Shown: positions 1 through 8,295 of the stretch, in pieces
Numbering within the stretch: position 1 is the first letter of the stretch
Layout: each line of letters begins with the position of its first letter
DNA from: JASGTU01 sp963821815
GTDB lineage: Bacteria > Chloroflexota > Anaerolineae > Caldilineales > Caldilineaceae
Assembly: GCA_963821815.1 (NCBI GenBank)
Contig: CAWGFG010000006.1
Location: forward strand, 806,001-870,000
DNA: 64,000 bases
Reading direction: 5' to 3'
Notes under the pieces: generated by a model
What the model was told of the DNA's origin: nothing
The model's database searches: none
What the model saw: the letters and a program-made list of their open reading frames with translations, nothing else
Position numbers and translations under genes: made by a program

Positions 1-2
1 CA

Positions 3-767
3 GCAGAAGAAGCCGTAGCTAACGGTTATCAGGGCTTGGAAGTGCGCGTTCTGGATGGCGAGACCATTCCCTCATCCTTACCCCAGGCGAAGATCGATGA
101 GATGACCGCTATCTGTGATCGAACCGGTATCGAAATCGTAGCGCTTGGTCTCTCAACGCGCTACACATCACCGGACCCTGCTGAGAGAGCCCACAACCAA
201 GATGAGCTTAAGAAGAGCATCGCACTGGCTAAAGCGCTGCGTGCACCCATGGTGCGTTCCTTCGGCGGTAACGTGGAGGAAGGCCAGACGCTCGAACAAT
301 CGATCAATTGGGTCACCGAAGGCATACAAGCCGCCATCCCCACAGCCGAAGAAAACCAAGTTTTGATTTTATTGGAAACACACGACGCCTTCTGTCGCGG
401 TGAAGAAGTCGCCGCCGCGTTGGCTCCTATCGAGAGTCCATGGGTCGGCGCTATCTGGGACGTCCACCACCCCTTCCGCAAGGGCGAATCCATCGAAGAC
501 ACTTGGAAATTCATCGGCGATCGTATCAAACACGTGCATTTCAAAGATGCGCACCTGCTGCCGGACGGTGAGTGGCAGCTTGTGCTTATGGGCGAAGGTG
601 AAGTCCCTTGCCGCGAGATCCTGGCTTTGCTGATGCGCGAAGGCTATGAGGGATATATCGCCGCAGAATGGGAAAAGAAGTGGCACATGGAGATTGAAGA
701 ACCGGAGATCGCTATGCCGCAACACGCAAAGATTCTCAACCAATGGATGGACGAGTTGTCCAGCTAG
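3..767 (+). CDS. Sugar phosphate isomerase/epimerase (TIM barrel), 5'-truncated
   Basis: The frame is open to the window edge: in-frame codons upstream of the TTG at 36 (EEAVANGYQG) look like genuine family sequence, so the gene starts outside the window and 254 codons are visible. The family is the xylose-isomerase-like TIM barrel (AP endonuclease 2 fold). Metal-ligand style motifs are LLETHD, IWDVHHPF and HVHFKDA, followed by a C-terminal AAEWE. These enzymes isomerise or epimerise keto-sugars; the substrate cannot be read from sequence. It is the first gene of a codirectional catabolic cluster running to 6738, with a 31-base gap to the next gene. Confidence 0.85.
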   Translation, partial: AEEAVANGYQGLEVRVLDGETIPSSLPQAKIDEMTAICDRTGIEIVALGLSTRYTSPDPAERAHNQDELKKSIALAKALRAPMVRSFGGNVEEGQTLEQSINWVTEGIQAAIPTAEENQVLILLETHDAFCRGEEVAAALAPIESPWVGAIWDVHHPFRKGESIEDTWKFIGDRIKHVHFKDAHLLPDGEWQLVLMGEGEVPCREILALLMREGYEGYIAAEWEKKWHMEIEEPEIAMPQHAKILNQWMDELSS

Positions 768-798
768 CACCACAAAACCAATTACAAAGGACCTAAGG

Positions 799-1800
799 AT
801 GACAGAGTTTGAACATGGCATCAAGATCGCAGCACAGATGCCGGCGGAGCCTACAGAACTTGAACTGGCCTTCGTCAAGCAGATGGGCATCGACTACGTA
901 GTTCTCTGGACAGACGCAGCGCACTCAAGCTACGACTACTATGCCAGCCGTCGCAAGCTGTTCGAAGACGCAGGCCTGAAGATCTACGGCTTCGGTAACT
1001 GGGATGTACACAATGTCGATGCCATTACGCTGAACCTGGAGAACCGAGACGCCAAGGTCGAGCAATACAAGCAGCACCTGCGAGACCTGGGTAAGGCCGG
1101 AATTCCGTACACGACCTATGCGCATATGGCCAACGGCATCTGGAGTACAGAGCGCATGGAAACCCGAGGCGGCGCCAGTGCACGCAGCTTCGACTTAAGC
1201 GTGGCTGATAAGGGCTACTGGCGCGACAAGGTTTACTTCGGCGAACTGACGCACGGGCGCAAATATACGGAAGAAGAAATTTGGGACAACTTCACGTCGT
1301 TTATCCAGGAAGTGGCGCCAGTTGCCGAAGACGCCGACGTGAAAATCGGCATCCATCCGGACGATCCGCCAGTGCCCGAACTGGGCGGTATTCCGCGCTG
1401 CATCTTTGGCAGCTACGACGGCTATGCTCGCGCTATGGAAATCGCGGACAGCCCGAACGTCGGTATCTGCTTCTGCGTAGGTTGCTGGCTTGAAGGCGGC
1501 GACCTTATGGGCAAGGGTCCCGTCGAATCCATTGAAGAGTTCGGCAGCCAAAACAAGATCTTCAAGGTCCACTTCCGCAACGTGCACCAACCGTTGCCGC
1601 ACTTTGTCGAGACCTTTGTGGATGACGGGTACATGAACATGTTCGACATCCTGGAGGCGCTGAAGAGGGTGGACTTCGACGGCGTCATCATCGCGGATCA
1701 CATTCCGACCATGGCGGATGACCCGCGTCTGGGGACCGCCTTTACACTCGGCTATATGAAGGCGCTGCTGGAGCGTGTCAACGCTGTCACTGAAGCATAG
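799..1800 (+). CDS. Mannonate dehydratase (UxuA)-like TIM-barrel protein
   Basis: This is a 334-residue protein. The frame is open further upstream, but ATG 799 has a good Shine-Dalgarno (aaaggacctaagg) and upstream starts would overlap the previous gene. Motifs resemble mannonate dehydratase: IGIHPDDPP, LGGIPR, a Cys-rich CFCVGCWLEGG, KVHFRNV, ETFVDDGYMNM and IADHIP. UxuA converts D-mannonate to 2-keto-3-deoxygluconate in hexuronate breakdown. Here it may act on a related sugar acid. Neighbours (isomerase, sulfatase, aldose-epimerase-like protein) support carbohydrate catabolism. Family assignment is good; exact substrate is inference. Confidence 0.75.
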   Translation: MTEFEHGIKIAAQMPAEPTELELAFVKQMGIDYVVLWTDAAHSSYDYYASRRKLFEDAGLKIYGFGNWDVHNVDAITLNLENRDAKVEQYKQHLRDLGKAGIPYTTYAHMANGIWSTERMETRGGASARSFDLSVADKGYWRDKVYFGELTHGRKYTEEEIWDNFTSFIQEVAPVAEDADVKIGIHPDDPPVPELGGIPRCIFGSYDGYARAMEIADSPNVGICFCVGCWLEGGDLMGKGPVESIEEFGSQNKIFKVHFRNVHQPLPHFVETFVDDGYMNMFDILEALKRVDFDGVIIADHIPTMADDPRLGTAFTLGYMKALLERVNAVTEA

Positions 1801-2048
1801 CATACGAATACCAACTTCCAGGGAGCCGCATTCTGGCTGCAATCGCGGCGAGTTTGCTACGCTTCCTGGAAGCAGATTCACCCGTACGACACAGAGTGAC
1901 GCCGTAGCTGTAATTACTGCTGACTATTCTATAACTTACCATCCCTGCAGTAATGGGATACCGACAAGGGCACTTGACCGCGTCCATTCCGTATGAACCG
2001 CACAGACTGCTTGCGGACACACTGATTTCTACATACAGGAGAATCCCT

Positions 2049-2366
2049 ATGATCTTCGAACTCCGACAGTATCACTGCTGGCCCGGCAAGCGCGATAAAT
2101 GGGTAAAGCTCATGGAAGAAGTCGTTATACCTTTCCAGATTGCGCAAGGCGTAGTCGTGGTTGGCAGCTTCGTCGGCGAAGAGGACGAGACTCTGTATGT
2201 CTGGATTCGTCGCTTCGAGAATGACGAACAACGCGATGCAGTATACAAGCGCATCTATGAGTCTGACTACTGGAATAACGAGGTCGTACCGCAGATCCCA
2301 CCGCTGCTTGACCGTGAAAACGTTGATATCAAACGCCTGAAGCCAACGACAAAGTCTGTCCTTTAG
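2049..2366 (+). CDS. NIPSNAP family protein, copy 1
   Basis: This is a 105-residue protein starting at ATG 2049, with an aggaga-type ribosome site eight bases upstream. The sequence opens MIFELRQYHCWPG and contains the family's dimeric alpha/beta-barrel features: a W-x-x-x-M-E-E helix, GSFVGEEDETLYVWIRRF and a late YESDYW segment. NIPSNAP proteins are small ferredoxin-like-fold dimers of mostly unknown biochemical role, often placed beside catabolic genes in bacteria. The next gene is a close paralogue in tandem. No signal peptide is seen, so it is probably cytoplasmic. Confidence 0.85.
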   Translation: MIFELRQYHCWPGKRDKWVKLMEEVVIPFQIAQGVVVVGSFVGEEDETLYVWIRRFENDEQRDAVYKRIYESDYWNNEVVPQIPPLLDRENVDIKRLKPTTKSVL

Positions 2367-2426
2367 CCGGAATATAACGCAATCGGAATCAAGTGTCGAC
2401 ATCCTAGAAAAGAGAGCAGAAACAGC

Positions 2427-2747
2427 ATGTTCTACGAGCTACGCGAATACCGCACACAGCCAGGTCAACGAGAAAACTGGGTCAAATTCATGGAAGAAGT
2501 CATCATCCCCTTTCAAGTTTCAAAAGGAATGGTCGTTGCCGGCAGTTTCGTCGGTCAGGAAGAGGACGATCTATACATCTGGATTCGACGATTCGAAGAT
2601 GAAGAGGACCGGAAGGGGTTGTACGCAGCAGTCTACGAATCCGACGAATGGAAGAATGAAATCGGACCGAAAGTACCGTCGATGATGGACCGCAGCCGTG
2701 TTGTCGTGCGCAGGATCGAACCCACCGCCATCTCAGTTTTGCGTTAG
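2427..2747 (+). CDS. NIPSNAP family protein, copy 2
   Basis: This is a 106-residue tandem paralogue of the preceding gene. Both share the ELR-Y start, the MEEV-IPFQ helix, the VV-GSFVG strand, the IWIRRFE core and the YESD-W segment. They look more than half identical by eye. The ribosome site is an aaagagagcag stretch before ATG 2427. It ends nine bases before the sulfatase start, so the two are almost certainly cotranscribed. The pair may form a homodimer or heterodimer; its substrate is unknown. Confidence 0.85.
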   Translation: MFYELREYRTQPGQRENWVKFMEEVIIPFQVSKGMVVAGSFVGQEEDDLYIWIRRFEDEEDRKGLYAAVYESDEWKNEIGPKVPSMMDRSRVVVRRIEPTAISVLR

Positions 2748-2756
2748 GGGGTCAGT

Positions 2757-4244
2757 ATGAAAGCCATTATGGTAATGTTCGATACGCTCAACCGCCACAT
2801 GCTGCCACCCTACGGCTGTGAATGGGTGCACGCGCCCAACTTCGAGAGGTTAGCCAAGCGTACCGTTACCTACGACAACGCCTATGTCGCAAGTATGCCG
2901 TGCATGCCCGCCCGCCGCGAGCTGCACACAGGGCGCTACAACTTTCTGCATCGAAGCTGGGGACCGCTGGAACCATTCGACGATTCCATGCCGCAGATCC
3001 TGAAAGAACACGGCATCTACACGCACCTCGCCACGGACCATCAGCATTACTTCGAGGATGGCGGCGCCACCTACCATGAACGCTACAGCTCGTGGCATTT
3101 CTCTCGTGGCCAGGAAGGAGACTTCTGGCATGCGGAACTGGCCGATCCGGTGATACCCCCGGTCGCCGCCAGCAGAGCAGCCGACGACAGTGGCGCGGCA
3201 GCCATAGGCGACTCGTGGAGACAGGACTGGATCAATCGCAAGCATATGCCTCGTGAGAAAGACCAGCCGCAGTCGGTCACGTTCGAAAACGGGCTAACCT
3301 TTCTGCATGCCAATCATGGTGAAGACAACTGGTTCCTGCAGATCGAAACCTTCGACCCGCACGAGCCTTTCTTCACCCAGCAGAAGTACAAAGACCTCTA
3401 TCCACACGAATATCAAGGGGACCATTTCGATTGGCCTCCCTATCGCCCCGTAGACGAAAGCGAGGAGGAGGTCCAACACGTTCGCTACGAATACGCAGCC
3501 CTCGTCAGCATGTGCGACGAAAACCTGGGCAAAGTGCTCGATCTCATGGATGAGTATGACATGTGGGACGACACGCTGCTTATCGTGAACACGGACCATG
3601 GTTTCTTCCTTGGCGAGCATGACTGGTGGGCCAAAATCGTGCAACCTTTCTATCAGGAAGTCGCGCATATCCCGCTCTTCATTTGGGATCCGCGCTCGCG
3701 CAAGGTGGGCGAACGTCGCAGTGGTCTGGTGCAGATGATCGACATGCCCGCTACGTTGCTGGAGTATTTCGACATTGACCTGCCCAAGGACATGCAGGGC
3801 ATCCCACTGCGCGACTCCATCGCCACCAACGCGCCAGTACGGGACACAGCCTTGTTCGGCGTTCACGGCGGCCATGTGAACATCACAGATGGTCGTTATG
3901 TCTACATGAGAGCGCCTGTATCCGCTGAAAACTCTCCTCTCTTCGAGTACACGCTGATGCCGACGCACATGCGCCATCGCTTCACCGTGGACGAGCTGCA
4001 GGATATCGAGCTGCAGAAGCCCTTCGAGTTCACCAAAGGTTGTCGCACTATGAAAATTAAGGCGCGAGCATGGACAGAGGCCTTTCCGTTCGGCACCATG
4101 CTCTTTGACGTGACGGTTGATCCAGGACAGGAGACGCCGCTGGACGATCCGCAGGCGGAACAGCACATGATTGATGAGCTCCTCAAGGCCATGAAAGAGA
4201 GCGAAAGTCCGCCGGAGCAATTTGAACGACTGGGACTTGTCTAG
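2757..4244 (+). CDS. Sulfatase / phosphonate monoester hydrolase family
   Basis: This is a 495-residue alkaline-phosphatase-superfamily enzyme. The sulfatase signature C-x-P-x-R is present as C49-M-P-A-R53; Cys49 would be matured to formylglycine. A metal-ligand region reads MFDTLNRHMLP near residues 7-17 (one Asp rather than the usual Asp-Asp pair). Near residue 280 lies TDHGFFLGEH, the conserved D-H-G metal motif. No signal peptide is visible, so it should act in the cytoplasm on an imported sulfate ester. ATG 2757 follows a gggggt ribosome site. Closest in style to cytoplasmic arylsulfatase-like or PMH enzymes; substrate unknown. Confidence 0.85.
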   Translation: MKAIMVMFDTLNRHMLPPYGCEWVHAPNFERLAKRTVTYDNAYVASMPCMPARRELHTGRYNFLHRSWGPLEPFDDSMPQILKEHGIYTHLATDHQHYFEDGGATYHERYSSWHFSRGQEGDFWHAELADPVIPPVAASRAADDSGAAAIGDSWRQDWINRKHMPREKDQPQSVTFENGLTFLHANHGEDNWFLQIETFDPHEPFFTQQKYKDLYPHEYQGDHFDWPPYRPVDESEEEVQHVRYEYAALVSMCDENLGKVLDLMDEYDMWDDTLLIVNTDHGFFLGEHDWWAKIVQPFYQEVAHIPLFIWDPRSRKVGERRSGLVQMIDMPATLLEYFDIDLPKDMQGIPLRDSIATNAPVRDTALFGVHGGHVNITDGRYVYMRAPVSAENSPLFEYTLMPTHMRHRFTVDELQDIELQKPFEFTKGCRTMKIKARAWTEAFPFGTMLFDVTVDPGQETPLDDPQAEQHMIDELLKAMKESESPPEQFERLGLV

Positions 4245-4310
4245 ATAGATACCAAAATGGCTTGCGTAACGAGCAGTGCTTGATAGGTTGTACGCAAAAA
4301 GGAGACACCG

Positions 4311-5360
4311 ATGAAGCTGTACAATCGAACCTTCACCCGTCGCGAGATGGAAGCGCGCGTGGGGCGAATCGAACAATTAGGCGGCGTACGCAGGATGCAA
4401 CTTACCGAGGGCTTCGAAGCCGGCACAGAGATTGTTCAAGTGCGAACCGGCGGTGGCTTGGCCTACCAGGTGCTGCCGTCACGCTGTCTGGACATCTCGC
4501 TGACGACAATCGGCGACGTTCCCATTAGCTGGCAGTCCGGCAACGGTGACGTGCATCCCTCATACTATAATCCGAGAGGCCTTGAGTGGTTGCGCACTGC
4601 CGCGGGCGGACTGCTCATGACCTGTGGTTTTATACAGGCGGGTGCGCCCAACGTAGACCAAGGCGTTGAACTAGGTCTGCATGGCCGCGCACATCATACG
4701 CCGGCGAGTCAGGTCGCCGCGCAAGGTCGCTGGGAAGGCGAAGACTATGTCATGACAGTCAGCGGTGTCGTTGAAGAGTCGGTTATCTTCGGCGAACACA
4801 TTCGACTCATACGTGAAATCCGCAGTACTATCGGCGACAATAGTCTCACGATCCACGACCATTTTGAGAACTATGGATTTGTGACGGCGCCGCTCATGTT
4901 GCTCTACCACTTCAATTTCGGGTTCCCGTTGCTCATGCGCGAATCGACGTTCTCCTTCCCGTCTCGCCATGTGGAACCGCGTGAAGCGGAGACGACGATG
5001 AAAGGGTACGACGGCTGGCAGCCGCCTGACCCAGGTCACACGGAGCGCGTCTACCTGCACTCGGACCTAAAAACAGACGAGGACGGCTGGGCAAGCGCGT
5101 CTGTTCACAACCCACACTTCCCGCGGAGCTATGGCGAGGGCAGTCACCCGGTAACAATGACGCTTTCCTGGGATACAAGTACGTTGCCCCAGCACGTACA
5201 ATGGCGCATGCCTGGATCTGGTGCGCACGTGCTGGGCATTGAACCAACGAACTGCAACGTTCGAGGACGCACTGCATCCAGAGAAGATGGAAGTCTACAG
5301 ATGTTGGAACCGGGCCAATCGACCGACTTCCACTTGCGAATGAACATCAGTGTTGACTAG
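4311..5360 (+). CDS. DUF4432 family protein (aldose 1-epimerase-like)
   Basis: This is a 349-residue protein with a strong ribosome site (aaggagacaccg) before ATG 4311. It matches the DUF4432 style of galactose-mutarotase-like beta-sandwich proteins: LPSRCLDIS, GGLLMTCG, LHGRAHHTP, LYHFNFGFPL and GIEPTNC. Family members are predicted carbohydrate-binding or epimerising proteins placed near sugar catabolic genes. The context between a sulfatase and a 3-hydroxyacid dehydrogenase fits handling of a sugar anomer. It contains an in-frame TCC-AGA at 5277-5282, useful as a control for the frameshift sites described elsewhere. Confidence 0.8.
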   Translation: MKLYNRTFTRREMEARVGRIEQLGGVRRMQLTEGFEAGTEIVQVRTGGGLAYQVLPSRCLDISLTTIGDVPISWQSGNGDVHPSYYNPRGLEWLRTAAGGLLMTCGFIQAGAPNVDQGVELGLHGRAHHTPASQVAAQGRWEGEDYVMTVSGVVEESVIFGEHIRLIREIRSTIGDNSLTIHDHFENYGFVTAPLMLLYHFNFGFPLLMRESTFSFPSRHVEPREAETTMKGYDGWQPPDPGHTERVYLHSDLKTDEDGWASASVHNPHFPRSYGEGSHPVTMTLSWDTSTLPQHVQWRMPGSGAHVLGIEPTNCNVRGRTASREDGSLQMLEPGQSTDFHLRMNISVD

Positions 5361-5408
5361 GGCAATTATCCTCAACCTGCTATTAGTAGTGAATGAGAGA
5401 TGTGTTTT

Positions 5409-6323
5409 ATGACTACGAACAAATTGAACAAGGTCGCGGTCGTCGGCATGGGCAACATGGGCATGGGTATGGCCAAATGCATGCTCGCTGCCGGTTTGAC
5501 TGTGTGCGGCTACGACCTGAATCCGGAAGCAATGAAGTCGTTCAACGATGCGGGCGGCGCCGTCGAGGACTCCGTCTTCGAGGCAGCCGCCGGCGCAGAC
5601 GCGCTGGTTATCGTGGTACTGAATGCCGCCCAGGCTGAGGATGTGCTTTTCGGTGGCGGTGATGCAGTTGCTGCGCTTCCGGCGCGTGCGTTGGTCGTGC
5701 TTTGCAGTACGGTCCCGCCAGAATACGCTGCATCGGTCGGTGCACGACTGGCCGAGGTAGATAAGCTATTTTTGGATGCGCCTATCAGTGGCGGCTCCGT
5801 CGGCGCAAATAATTGTGCGCTGAGTGTACTCGCTTCCGGTTCACGAGAGGCTTTCAGTAAAGCCAAGCCTATCCTCGAGGCCGTTGCCACCAACGTCTAT
5901 GACATGGGCGATGAACCAGGGCAAGGGTCGGCTATGAAGCTCGTTAATCAGATTTTGGCGGGTATCAACTTGGCAGCATCGACTGAAGCGTTTGCGTTCG
6001 GCGCTAAGTTGGGCATCGATCCGCAGAAGATGTACGACGTCATCTGCAACAGCGCTGGACATTCATGGATGTTCGAGAATCGCATTCAGCATGTGCTGGA
6101 TGATGACTATGAGGCCCGCAGCGTCGTCGACATCTGGCCCAAGGACTTTGGCATCATCATGGAAGCCGCCAAGGCGAACCAGTTTCCGTTGCCCATTTCT
6201 GCCGCAGCGCAGCAGCTATGGACTATGGCGGCTCTTTCCGGTTATGGTCGGCTAGACGACAGCGCTGTAATCAAAGTGTTCGAGAAGCTTGGCGATTTCA
6301 GAACGATCAACACGCCAGAGTAA
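5409..6323 (+). CDS. NAD(P)-dependent 3-hydroxyacid dehydrogenase (3-HIBDH / L-threonate DH-like)
   Basis: This is a 304-residue beta-hydroxyacid dehydrogenase. ATG 5409 is preferred over ATG 5400 because of its position behind gagaga. It has an N-terminal Rossmann motif (VVGMGNMGMGMA), the substrate-binding DAPISGGSVGA segment and the catalytic lysine K177 in the MKLVNQ helix. Family members oxidise 3-hydroxyisobutyrate, tartronate semialdehyde, threonate or related acids. With the sulfatase and sugar isomerases nearby, an acid derived from a sugar is the likely substrate; this is inference. It sits 35 bases before ridA. Confidence 0.85.
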   Translation: MTTNKLNKVAVVGMGNMGMGMAKCMLAAGLTVCGYDLNPEAMKSFNDAGGAVEDSVFEAAAGADALVIVVLNAAQAEDVLFGGGDAVAALPARALVVLCSTVPPEYAASVGARLAEVDKLFLDAPISGGSVGANNCALSVLASGSREAFSKAKPILEAVATNVYDMGDEPGQGSAMKLVNQILAGINLAASTEAFAFGAKLGIDPQKMYDVICNSAGHSWMFENRIQHVLDDDYEARSVVDIWPKDFGIIMEAAKANQFPLPISAAAQQLWTMAALSGYGRLDDSAVIKVFEKLGDFRTINTPE

Positions 6324-6357
6324 CTCGAGACAACTGGCACGGTAGGAAGAACAGAAT

Positions 6358-6738
6358 ATGAAGAAAGCACTTTCGGCCCCAGACGGACCGGCTCCCAAGG
6401 GACCGTATTCTCCGGTCGTCGTGGCAAGCGGCGCTACAGTCTACGTGTCAGCGCAGGGACCTTTCGACCCGGAGTCCGGGCAGATGGTAACCTCGTCGTT
6501 CGAAAATCAGGCGCGTCGCGTCTTCGACAACGTCACAGCACAGCTTAGAGCCGCCGGCGCGATGTGGGATGATGTGGTCAAGGTACAGATATTTTTGGCC
6601 GACTGGGCCGATTTCGCAGCGATGAACGCGGTCTACGCAGGATATGTACACGAGCCATACCCTGCACGGACTACAGTCCGGTCGCGCATCGGCGACGCTG
6701 ATATCGCGGTCGACTGCATTGCGGTGCTGCCGGACTAG
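6358..6738 (+). CDS. RidA family (YjgF/YER057c/UK114) protein
   Basis: This is a 126-residue protein starting MKKALSAPDGPAPKGPYSP, the standard RidA N-terminus, with YVSAQGPFDP and the substrate carboxylate-binding arginine R104 in the YPARTTV segment. RidA proteins hydrolyse reactive enamine/imine intermediates released by PLP enzymes; some divergent members belong to catabolic pathways. A ggaag site precedes ATG 6358. It is the last gene of the plus-strand catabolic cluster and ends six bases from the convergent peptidase gene. Family certain; whether it is general RidA or pathway-specific is unclear. Confidence 0.9.
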   Translation: MKKALSAPDGPAPKGPYSPVVVASGATVYVSAQGPFDPESGQMVTSSFENQARRVFDNVTAQLRAAGAMWDDVVKVQIFLADWADFAAMNAVYAGYVHEPYPARTTVRSRIGDADIAVDCIAVLPD

Positions 6739-6744
6739 GCAGTT

Positions 6745-8130
6745 CTACTTCGCAAATTCGTCGATGATGGTAACGATCTGCTTGATACCGGCGATGTAGT
6801 CTTCGACGTAAATATTTTCATTCGGCGCGTGGTTGCGAGAATTCGCATTGCCCACGCCCGAACCAACTGCGCCAATCCCCCAGCGCTGGCACAGTTCATA
6901 CATGGGGCCTGTGCCCGCCATACTCGGCATGAACTGAGCCGGCGTACCGTACACTTTTCTGGCTGCGCGATCCACGGCTGCGACGAGCGGGTGATCCGGG
7001 TCTGTACGAGCCGGATCCTCGCCGTGCAGATCGACGACTTCAATGTCTTCGAAGCCGTGTGTATCGAGGTGCGACCGCAATAACTTAAGCACCTGTTGAT
7101 TGGTCTGATTCGGTACCAGTCGGAAGTCGATTTTGCAGAACGCATAGTTCGGCAGTACCGTCTTCGAGCCCTCACCAGTATAGCCAGCCTGGATGCCGGC
7201 GATATTGCACGTGGGTTGGAAGGTCAGGTCAAATTTGACCTGATCGCCCTCCGCGCCGCGCAGGAAGTGATCGATGCCAAATGAGCGCTTGACTTCGTCA
7301 CTGCGATACTCCCAGTTCTCCATGATTTCCTTATCGCGCTCCGTGGGGACAATCACGTCGTCGTAGAAGCCCTCAATGAGGACGTGTTCGTCCGGATTCT
7401 TCATCGTGTTCAACGCCCACACCAGGCGCCAGACGGGATTGGGCACAATCGCCGCGTTGGACGAATGCAGATCCCGGTTCGCTCCATAGGCGCGCAATTC
7501 CACATAGGTGATGCCCTTACAGCCCATGGATACCTGCAGGCGTCCCTGAGTGTCCTTGTAGCCCGATTCCCATATACAGCCGTCGGCCATGTATAGGTCA
7601 TGATGCTTTTCAGCAAACGCGGCGAGGTTGGGGCTGCCGATCTCTTCTTCTCCCTCGAATACGCATTTCACGGTCAAAGGAAACTCGCCGCGCACCTTCT
7701 GCCAGGCGTTGAAAGCTGACAATCTTGCCACCAAATTTCCCTTATTATCGGCGACGCCACGCGCCCAAATGCGGTCTTCCTCTACCGCAGCTCCGAAGGG
7801 ATCATATTCCCATTCGTCCAGCGGTTCCGGCGGTTGCACATCGTAGTGGTTGTAGAAGAGCAGAGCCTTGTCGCCCTTCCCAGCAAATTCACTGTACACA
7901 ACCGGGTAACCTGCTGTGGATATTTGGCTCGTTTTGCCGCCAAGCTCCAGCAAGCTCTTCTCTACCAGATGCGCCGTTTCGACCATACCCTCGCCTTGGG
8001 CTGCGATAGACGGCTGCTGACAAAGCTTACGCAGGTCTTCAATATACTCATTCGCATGGTCGTCGATGTACTGGTAAATATCGTCCACTGATTCCTCCGG
8101 GTCCGGTTTGGGTAAGGTCAATTGGAACAT
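6745..8130 (-). CDS. M20 family metallopeptidase (dipeptidase-like)
   Basis: This is a 461-residue protein from ATG 8130. The frame is open to a TTG at 8184, but the homologous-looking part begins just after the ATG. M20/ArgE/DapE zinc motifs are FYNHYDVQPP (metal His-x-Asp), ARGVADNKGN (bridging Asp), FEGEEEIGSP (catalytic Glu pair) and a dimerisation-domain segment AYGANRDLHSS. A late GSGVGNANSRNHAPNE carries the final metal His. Predicted to hydrolyse dipeptides or N-acyl amino acids in the cytoplasm. It converges on ridA with a six-base gap. Confidence 0.88.
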   Translation of the reverse strand: MFQLTLPKPDPEESVDDIYQYIDDHANEYIEDLRKLCQQPSIAAQGEGMVETAHLVEKSLLELGGKTSQISTAGYPVVYSEFAGKGDKALLFYNHYDVQPPEPLDEWEYDPFGAAVEEDRIWARGVADNKGNLVARLSAFNAWQKVRGEFPLTVKCVFEGEEEIGSPNLAAFAEKHHDLYMADGCIWESGYKDTQGRLQVSMGCKGITYVELRAYGANRDLHSSNAAIVPNPVWRLVWALNTMKNPDEHVLIEGFYDDVIVPTERDKEIMENWEYRSDEVKRSFGIDHFLRGAEGDQVKFDLTFQPTCNIAGIQAGYTGEGSKTVLPNYAFCKIDFRLVPNQTNQQVLKLLRSHLDTHGFEDIEVVDLHGEDPARTDPDHPLVAAVDRAARKVYGTPAQFMPSMAGTGPMYELCQRWGIGAVGSGVGNANSRNHAPNENIYVEDYIAGIKQIVTIIDEFAK

Positions 8131-8295
8131 TGCATGAGTCAGCTTCGTCACAGAAGGGACCTGTGCAGTTGCTCGAGCAAACAAACGCTTCTTTGTAGCG
8201 CGTTTGACTGTATACTATAGCAGAAGTCTCGGCTAGTTTCTGATCATCCCACGGCGCGATTCCATTAATCGCTGAGTTTAGTCAAGGTTGTCCTT

